Below are positions 57,031 to 64,000 of a stretch of 64,000 bases of DNA, in pieces. Source of the DNA: Eutypa lata (Eukaryota; Ascomycota; Sordariomycetes; Xylariales; Diatrypaceae). Each line of letters starts with the position of its first letter. The stretch's first letter is position 1. The stretch lies in the NCBI GenBank assembly GCA_022661535.1, contig JAKULF010000005.1, positions 4,960,001 to 5,024,000 on the forward strand, read 5' to 3'. The translations under genes and the position numbers were made by a program. The notes beneath the pieces were generated by a model. It worked only from the letters and a program-made list of their open reading frames with translations, was not told where the DNA came from and searched no databases.

Positions 57031-59783
57031 TCAGTCCTCCTCTTCTGACCACTCTTCGCTTTCAGAGTCAGACGTGGTGTACCACTCACTCTCCTCATCC
57101 TCGCCAGTTCCGGCATTGCTGTCTTCGATGACTGGGCAATGGTACTTGAAAAACCAAGGGTCGACATCTGGCTCATGAAAAGGGGAGACTCGCATCCTTG
57201 CCCGCGAGACTTCCATGAACTCCTCCAACGACTCAATCGCGGGTTCTAGCATGCCTTGCTTAATCTGCAGCTCAATAGTTCTGAATGTCTCCGCTTCCCA
57301 CTCAATCCTAGCGTCCGTCTTTACCTGCGCTAATTGACGAAGTTCTTCCCTAGCTTGTAGGAACTTCCCCTCCTTGATCATCGTGATGATGGTGTGCAAC
57401 TTTCCCAGCTCGATCTTAATAACACGATCTCGCACGTTTTGTAGCAACGCTTCGAACGCCTTGGTCTCTTCTTCACCAGGCCTGGTCCAATGTGAACTAT
57501 GGTGAGGCTCTCCAATTAATTGATACCAGAAATCGCTCAAGGGCGTGTGCCTGTGATCATCCTTTGTACGTATGTCAATTCTATCGATTCCTGTTTCTGT
57601 CAACACCTTGATGACCCTCTTGTTTGGGTGCCGAGCTGCACAGTGAAGAGCGTTCGTACCAAGGCAAGTTTTGGCATTAATATCGGCTCCAGCCGTGATG
57701 TACAACTTTGTCATTCCACTGTTTTGCATTAGTATTGTTCTTAGCAAAGGCGTTTGTCCATATCGAGTTTTAGTCTCCATGAGAGAATGTCCCCCAAAAT
57801 GGGAAATTACCCGAAGGACTTCGCACTCAATACCGAAGTCAAGTGGCAATCTAGCGATCATATGTAATACCGTTGCTCCAGTAGGTTCTAAGATACCAAA
57901 GGAGAGTCCCTTTTCAAGCAGTCGTTGGAGGAGGTTCGTGTCAGGATCTTCATTAATTAGGGTGTGAAATAACGACTCATCCCAAGGATTCTTCAAATTA
58001 ACGCTGCACCCATAATCGAGAAGCAAGTGTGCGCAATCCAAGGAACGATAATCAATGGCGTTGGTCAATGGATTGCGCCCTGTATGATCTTGTGCATCTT
58101 TGTCGAACCCTTGGTTGAGAAGGATTTCTACCACCTTTGTATCCCCGTACTTACAAGCAATATGGAGCAGTGTTTCCCCTGTTGGTCCGGTAAATTGGAG
58201 TAGGTCGGGGTTCTGACGGAGTGCTTGGACTAAATCCTGTGGATTGCTGATGAGCTCGAAAATGTTGGACATGGCGGCTTCATCATCTTCATTTGCAATA
58301 TCTATAATAAGTTTTAAAAAGCGAACCGATTCATCTAATAAGGGATGGCGTGGGTTGTAAAGTTGACATCGTGCTATCCAAGCCCCTTTTCTAGTAAAAT
58401 AGTACTGTCAGAAGTTAGAATCATTAATATAGGAAGGCTGGGCTTACAAGCTCGCTGCTGTGCCTGCTAGGATCTTGAGCCTATCTTGGGGAAATCTGCT
58501 GAAGAAACTTGTCTGCATCATATACAGGGCTCTCTGTTTCTTTGATTAGACGCAAACTAGTCTGTTTGTGCAAGAATTCAATTACCTCAAGAATAGAGTC
58601 CCCAAACAATTGCACAGTATCTGTCAAAGACAGGCCGACTATATCTATCCTTTGACGAAATCTGTCAAAGTCATTGTACTTAATATATCCCAAAATCGGA
58701 TCAGAGATGCCAACAAGTATGGCTGGGCGCAGTGACGCTGAGATTCCAGTAGAGGCACCGTAGGAGACTGACCCTAGGAGAGCCCCATGCCACAACCATG
58801 TCGGACACCGAAACTCGACTTTGAGTGCAGGGCGTGGTCGGAAACAGGTGCATTTTCGACATGCACCATCCTTTGATACCACATTCCTCATATATGAGAA
58901 AGAGATACCACTAGCAAGTGAATAGTGTCCCACACGGCTTATAGAGAGACACGAAAGAGCGTGGCAACTGCAACTACAACGTTCCCTTGACGGACCCCAT
59001 AAAGGGGGACTGTGATAGGTACCTGGATGATACCGGTGGTCTCCCACTGGCTTGGGCGTTGAGTCCAGGTCGGATTCGGGCTGTGGCAGCTCTCTCATCG
59101 GCACTTTATCAACTTCTTCTATGAATGAATTTTCCTGTTCGCTCGATTCAAGTGTCAGCATCGAGCGTCGGGATGGGTTCACTATGTAAGCACGAAGCTC
59201 ATAAAGGAGGTTTCCATGGTTGCTGTAAGGCTATTAGTCTATAGCTCCTAAGAAATATGTGTCATGGACCGTACCTTTGTACTCGAAGCAAAAAAGGAGT
59301 TACGGCGGACTCGAGTTGGTGACATAGATCACGACATTGATCGCGCATCTCGACAATGTCTCCCTTTTTGCGAAACCATCTCAGCTTGGAAACCTTTAGC
59401 TGGCCACTGGCGCCTTTGGCCTTCGAGCAGCTTTCTATCAAGATTCGTAGATTCTGAATGAACTTTTCGAGATCCGTTCTAAGATTACGCAGATAAGGTG
59501 GTTCGGGCACCGCTTGAGGCTCGGGAACATTTTGGTTGGAGAACAAGTCGACGTTTGTCTTGATATATTCATAATAGGCATTCATCCTCTCGATCTAATT
59601 AAGTAGAGCGCATGTCAGTAATTTAGGACGTCATCACCGTGAGTAGTACATTACCTCTTCTACAAGGTGGGCTAGCTCCTTTTCCGCCTTCAAGTACGTT
59701 TTCAATGTCTCGGCGATCTTAGGCAAGGCTGCGATCGCTTGCCCGATGGCAACGAAGCTCGCGATAGCAGCTATGGCTTCCAT
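57031..59783 (-). CDS. ankyrin-repeat protein with STAND-type fungal N-terminal domain
   Basis: Four exons: 59655-59783, 59275-59594, 58526-59222, 57031-58404 (839 aa). The start MEAIAAIASFVAIGQAIAALPKIAETLKTYL (given as key pattern: hydrophobic, then helical) matches the fungal N-terminal domain found on STAND and ankyrin proteins. A middle part contains Cys-rich CSCSCHALS and CRKCTCF. Ankyrin repeats occupy about 480-650 (GETLLHIACKYGDTKVVEIL, GRNPLTNAIDYRSLDCAHLL, GATVLHMIA, GTNALHCAARHPNKRVIKVL). The C-terminus is acidic. For exon 3 I used donor GTATAT at 58525; a better-looking GTAAGC donor at 58447 would include an in-frame TAG at 58481-58483. The role is likely protein interaction in an innate or allorecognition context (inference). 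Confidence 0.75.
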
Positions 59784-60638
59784 GATGAACAACTTGTTTT
59801 GATAAGGAAACTTTGTTATGTTTGCGTGATTCACTTTAAGCAATGGGGATCATCCCAATTCAAATGGATTTGTCCGTCAAGGGGCTTTCAAAGTAGGTCT
59901 CTGGTAAGAGATGGAAGATTGTATGCATGATGGCTGAGCATATTCCCCCTCATTCCATACAGGCGCCTCTCAGCTTTCGAACCAATCGCCTTTCTTTCGC
60001 CATAAGTCCAAGTGCAGCAGCGTGCAACCTCACCAAGCAAGGCATATCTGATACTGCCTTGACGTACTAGATCGGGTTCGCCTTGATACGCCTCTGCTAG
60101 GCGTCTCCGAGTGACTTTACTCATTTTTGGGGCGACTTGAGAACTTGATGAAATTCATATATGGCACTGCCAGGTAAAATGGCAAGAATATGCCAATGTA
60201 ACGTATACACCCAAAATACTTGATCCTTATCTTTACCTCTCTTAATTGTTCATTTGAGGGTGAACATCAACTTTCCTAAAGTGAGAGGCTAGGTACCTAT
60301 CTAGTTGAAGGATTCGCTTACATGGTTCAGGGAGGTGATATCCGATCCCTATCAGGCCCCGTAAGTGCCCCGTCGGGATGGAATCCAGCAAATTAGGAGC
60401 CGTCCTCTTATTACTAATGTCGATAAGGACATCAGGGCCGGTGATGATGTTATCTCCGAAGTCGTTGCGCTTCCATTTAGGTAAACAAATTAATGAGCTT
60501 GGACCTAAACATGGTTCCAGCCACTGATTATTTACTAGGTAGTTACGATACTACTTAACACATCCAATTGCTCGGGTAAAAGGTCTTTCTTCTCAGGTTG
60601 TGTTGTTCTGCCTATTGTTTTTCCATTTTCGCCTACGA
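59784..60638. other. divergent promoter region
   Basis: 855 bp between the ankyrin gene (minus) and the MFS gene (plus). It contains a 78-codon ATG frame on the minus strand (59888-60124) that might be an upstream ORF of the ankyrin gene or a small gene; no domain is visible. Confidence 0.5.
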
Positions 60639-62639
60639 ATGGCTACAAGGCAGACTCGTGAGGCCGAGGCGGCCGTTGCTGCGGCGGAGACTGCGCCATT
60701 ATTAGGCCCAAACGGCTCCACAGCCAATGGAACAGGTCATACTCAGTCGGGCGCAACAAATGGCACTTTCGTGAGTGCGGGAGAATTGGAAGGCAATCGC
60801 GATGCGGCCGAAACCGGGAACGGTCAGGCGGACGGTGCCGGAGAGAACGGGGATGGTCCGAAGAAGCCGGAGGTGAACATGGCGGCTCTACTCCCGGCTC
60901 TCGCAATCGGTGTAAGTCGGTATCCGTGACGGGCACCCACCCACCCACCCATCTATCCATCCCGGCATTGTGTAACAAACAAAGTCGCACAAGCAAGCAC
61001 ATACAGCTGACCCGCACAACCTCCGCAGATCTTCTTGGTCGCGATGGACCAGACGCTAACGATAGCGACGTACGGGCGGATGGGCAGCGACCTGGACGCG
61101 CTGAACAGCACGAGCTGGATCGCGACGTCGTACTTCCTGACCCTGACGACCTTCCAGCCGCTCTACGGCCGCCTGTCCGACATCTTCGGCCGCAAGGAGT
61201 GCCTGCTCTTCGCGTACAGCGTCTTCGGGCTCGGCTGCCTCGGCTGCGGCCTGGCGGGCGACATCGTCCAGCTGTGCGTCGCGCGCGCCGTCGCCGGCAT
61301 GGGCGGCGGCGGCGTGAACGCCGTCATCAGCATCTTGGTCACCGACCTCGTGTCCCTGCGCGACCGCGGCGTCTGGCAGGGCTACGTCAACATTGTGTTC
61401 GCCGCTGGCGTCGCGGCCGGCGCGCCGATAGGCGGTTCGATGGCCGATAGCATTGGGTGGCGATGGTAAATTAATTTATTTTTGCTATTGTTTTACATTT
61501 ACATTTTCTTATTTTAAAAAAACGTATGGATGTATGAAGACGCTCACACCGCACCAGGGCATTCATCGGCCAGTTCCCGATCGCGATCGCGGCGTGGCTC
61601 GCCGTCTTCTTCGTGTTGCGCGTGCCCAAGGTCGACCATGCGCACTGGACGGAGAAGCTGGCACGCATCGACTTCCTGGGCGCCTTCACGCTGGTCACAG
61701 CCGTATTCCTGCTCCTGTTCGGCCTCGACAACGGCGCCAACGAGGGCTGGTCCAGAACCATCACCGTGGTGCCGCTGGCCCTGGCGCCAGTCCTATTCGC
61801 CGTCTTCGTCTTTATCGAAATGAAGGTTGCTTCGCATCCGTTCGCGCCGGGTCATGTCATTTTCCACCGGCCCCTGCTCGCTGCCTACGGTGCTAATTTC
61901 TTCGGTATCGCCGCCCAGATGGGTGTCATGTTCTTCATTGCGCTGTTCTTCCAGGCGGCTGCGGGTTTCTCGGCCTTTAAGTCAGGCCTGATGTTTCTCC
62001 CGACTACCATTGCGATGCTCGTGGGCTCGCTAGGAGGCGGTATGATCATGAGGCGCACTGGTAAGTATTATAAGTTGACGCTCATGGGGCTGGTCTGCGT
62101 GATCTTTGCCATAATCTTGATGGTGGCATTCACGGGAGCCGTTATACAATCTGTGGTTGGCGTAGTTGCGGGCCTCGTAGCCTTATCCCTTGGTTCAGGT
62201 ATAGGTAAGTAGTACAATGTCCTCCACTGAGATAGACCAAGAGCGTCATACTTACCCATTTATAGCAATCACTACAACCCTGATCGCCATAATCGCCAAT
62301 GTCGCACAGGAGGACGTATCAGTCGCGATTGCTTGCTCGTATCTGTTTCGCTCACTAGGCTCCGCGATAGGAATCAGCATCTCAACAGCCACGTTACAGC
62401 AGGTCCTGCGCTTAACACTAGCAGAGGAGCTCAATAGTGGGGATCGAGCTCGCGAAATAGAAGAGGGCGTCAGGCAGAGTCTTGACTATATCCGACAGTT
62501 AGACCCCGACATCGCTGCGATTGTTAGAAAGTGCTACGCTGTTGCTACACAGTTTGCTTTCGTGCCTGTTGCAGCCCTTGCCGTACTTTCCTTGCTTGCC
62601 GCAGCATTCATAAAAGAGAAAAGACTAGACAGCAAATGA
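60639..62639 (+). CDS. MFS transporter, vacuolar basic amino acid (VBA/Fnx) type
   Basis: Four exons: 60639-60911, 61029-61465, 61558-62204, 62266-62639 (576 aa). Donors are GTAAGT, GTAAAT and GTAAGT. A hydrophilic 80-residue N-terminus contains a dileucine-like ETAPLLG, common in vacuolar proteins. The membrane part begins ALLPALAIGIFLVAMDQTL, carries the MFS motif A variant YGRLSDIFGRKE and continues through about 14 spans. Sequence such as MDQTLTIATYGRMGSDL and NSTSWIATSYFLTLTTFQPL fits the Vba/Fnx group, which takes up basic amino acids into the vacuole; broader multidrug-type names are given to the same family. Substrate not proven. It is divergent from the ankyrin gene. Confidence 0.88.
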
Positions 62640-63190
62640 TGAGAGTCTCATAGAAGTGGAATGCGATCACCTTACAAAATTTTGGATTCGAGTTTAGAGG
62701 AGCCTAGATAAGGAGAAAGATAAAAGTGTATAAAGGCAAAAGCTACTATGTGTAGGCTATCCTGGGTTTAACATACTGCTATCGATATAAAAACATTCAC
62801 TTGACTTCAGTTGGTCTATGTTACTATTAGGGTTATTCAGAAAAATTACAAAATCTTGCTTCGGGGCCCCCTGAAAATGAGACCCATAGGGCATTATTAT
62901 TGAGTCATTTCAGGGGGCTTGCCGTTTTGAACATTGCTGGAAGTCATCGTCTGAATATTCGCTTATGCTTCAAAGGGATAATTACATTCTGAGCAGAAAC
63001 TGTACTGGGCTCCGTCTTCACTCTAACCCCTAGGTATCATGTGAATTTATTCATATGTAATACCGTAGAACACATCAACTGTACACACATAACACAATTC
63101 ACTCATCGTAGTTCACTACCCTTGTTCCAATAAATTGATTAGATACTTATAAGCAGTCAACAATTCCCCCTCATATATATGTATATATAT
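62640..63190. other. intergenic region between convergent genes
   Basis: 551 bp separating the 3' ends of the MFS gene and the DUF3632-like gene. No gene; it holds the short inverted repeat at 62866-62918 and a TATATA run at 63173-63190. Confidence 0.6.
62866..62918. repeat. short imperfect inverted repeat (hairpin)
   Basis: Arms GCCCCCTGAAAATGA (62866-62880) and TCATTTCAGGGGGC (62905-62918) are complementary apart from one extra A, with a 24-nt spacer. It lies about 230 bp after the MFS stop codon. It could be a small MITE remnant or an RNA structure in the 3' region; nothing more can be said. Confidence 0.75.
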
Positions 63191-64000
63191 TCAAGGACGC
63201 GAAAGTAACTCCTCTATCCGCGCTACAGATTTCGCAGCTAGATCTCTCACTTCTTGAGGCAACTCCTCATTACGCGCCTCTTGTTCAAACTGACGGCGCC
63301 AGAACTCCCAGCGAGCCGTACAGAACAACGAGTTGTCCGATGCCTTATACCAAGGCAGAGGATCCTCCCTCCTCTTCCAATTGATCTGTACATCCTTGGG
63401 GATCTCATCATCGCACCGTTGCCCCCACATGTACTCGCCAGCGATGGAGAGCCAGACGGCGCCTATCGTTAGTATGAGTCCCAGCTGGGTAGGGATTGGC
63501 GCGCTATGATGCTGGTTCCTCCCGATCTTGTGCTCTACGGCTTCCGAGAGCGCCCCGGCTGCGTACCCCACGAAACCGGAGACCGTACCGGTCGCCACTA
63601 GCCGCGCCAGGAATGCGTTGACGTTGGTCCAGGCGTGCTGCTCGGGAACCGTCCAGCCTGCGCCGCAACCGCAGGCGTCGTTCCAGGATTCACACACGCT
63701 TGGTCCCAGCATGATCAGTTCGCTCCACAGCGTGCCCCTCTACATCGTATTATGCGTGTCAGTGCATGTTGTCATCGGAATGTCTCAAAGGCCACTACGG
63801 CGCTTAAAAACGACTCATAAAAGGGGAATTGAATAGGGGCTTCAAGTACTCACGGCCCAAATCCAGTTGCGCTTCAGCGGTATTGTGAGTGGGGTTGGCG
63901 GCGGCGGGTCCGGCCGCGCCTTCAACTCTTTGACGAACTCTACGAGCTTGTTCTGCCGCGCCTCATCCGTCCACGGGATGCGTTTCGCAGCGTGTAACAC
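63191..64000 (-). CDS. DUF3632-like protein (partial, 5' end beyond the window)
   Basis: Two exons are visible: 63854-64000 (open to the window edge) and 63191-63739; the intron has a GTGAGT donor and a GTAG acceptor. 231 residues are seen. The first exon reads ARQNKLVEFVKELKARPDPPPP; the second begins RGTLWSELIMLGPSVCESWND and continues CGCGAGWTVPEQHAWTNVNAFLARL and LILTIGAVWLSIAGEYMWGQ. The order fits DUF3632, a fungal family of unknown function. The C-terminus is charged (EARNEELPQEVRDL). The start codon lies to the right of the window. Confidence 0.75.

Noticed and set aside
59888..60124. 78-codon ATG frame just upstream of the ankyrin gene
   Set aside because: Possible upstream ORF or small gene, but there is no domain, paralogue or splice evidence to call it.

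Overview
The window looks like a filamentous ascomycete chromosome (Pezizomycotina, probably Sordariomycetes). Genes are split by short introns of about 40 to 190 nt with GTAAGT-like donors and CTAAC/CTGAC branch points. The gene families are typical of moulds: HET, ankyrin with a STAND-type N-terminus, CorA-like, DUF3632, F-box. CCTA/TAGG microsatellites are scattered throughout. I saw no tRNA, rRNA or CRISPR. All exon models were spliced by eye; frames were checked by exon length arithmetic.

Layout. 1-308 is the start of a low-complexity protein running off the left edge. 309-8913 is gene-poor and holds a compound satellite (2454-3072) with three copies of a strong hairpin. 8914-18210 holds conserved genes: a dual-specificity MAPK phosphatase (Msg5/Pmp1 type), the ER nucleotide-sugar transporter Hut1, and a triple-KH RNA-binding protein (Rnc1/Pbp2 type). 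After a 4.3 kb gene-poor gap comes a membrane-anchored HET protein (22474-25730), a small F-box/2EXR-like protein and an F-box gene with an apparent frameshift.

30636-44828 is another core block: a two-dsRBD protein, rRNA-processing Efg1, a MITE-like element (33736-34000), the SEA/GATOR2 subunit Sea4, a GNAT acetyltransferase interrupted by a repeat-bearing insert, and a low-complexity protein. 46097-50905 is an accessory region with a duplicated cassette: a 71-73 aa small protein followed by a CorA-like two-TM protein, the second CorA-like copy being a relic. 51589-64000 holds a large disordered protein with a six-cysteine tail, an ankyrin protein with a STAND-type N-terminus, a vacuolar amino-acid-type MFS transporter, and a partial DUF3632-like protein.

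Functional links. The MAPK phosphatase and the Rnc1-like KH protein are 5.4 kb apart; in fission yeast the KH protein stabilises the phosphatase mRNA. HET, ankyrin/STAND-type and CorA-like genes suggest allorecognition or stress-type accessory functions. The most promising undescribed item is the small-protein plus CorA-like pair at 46-51 kb.
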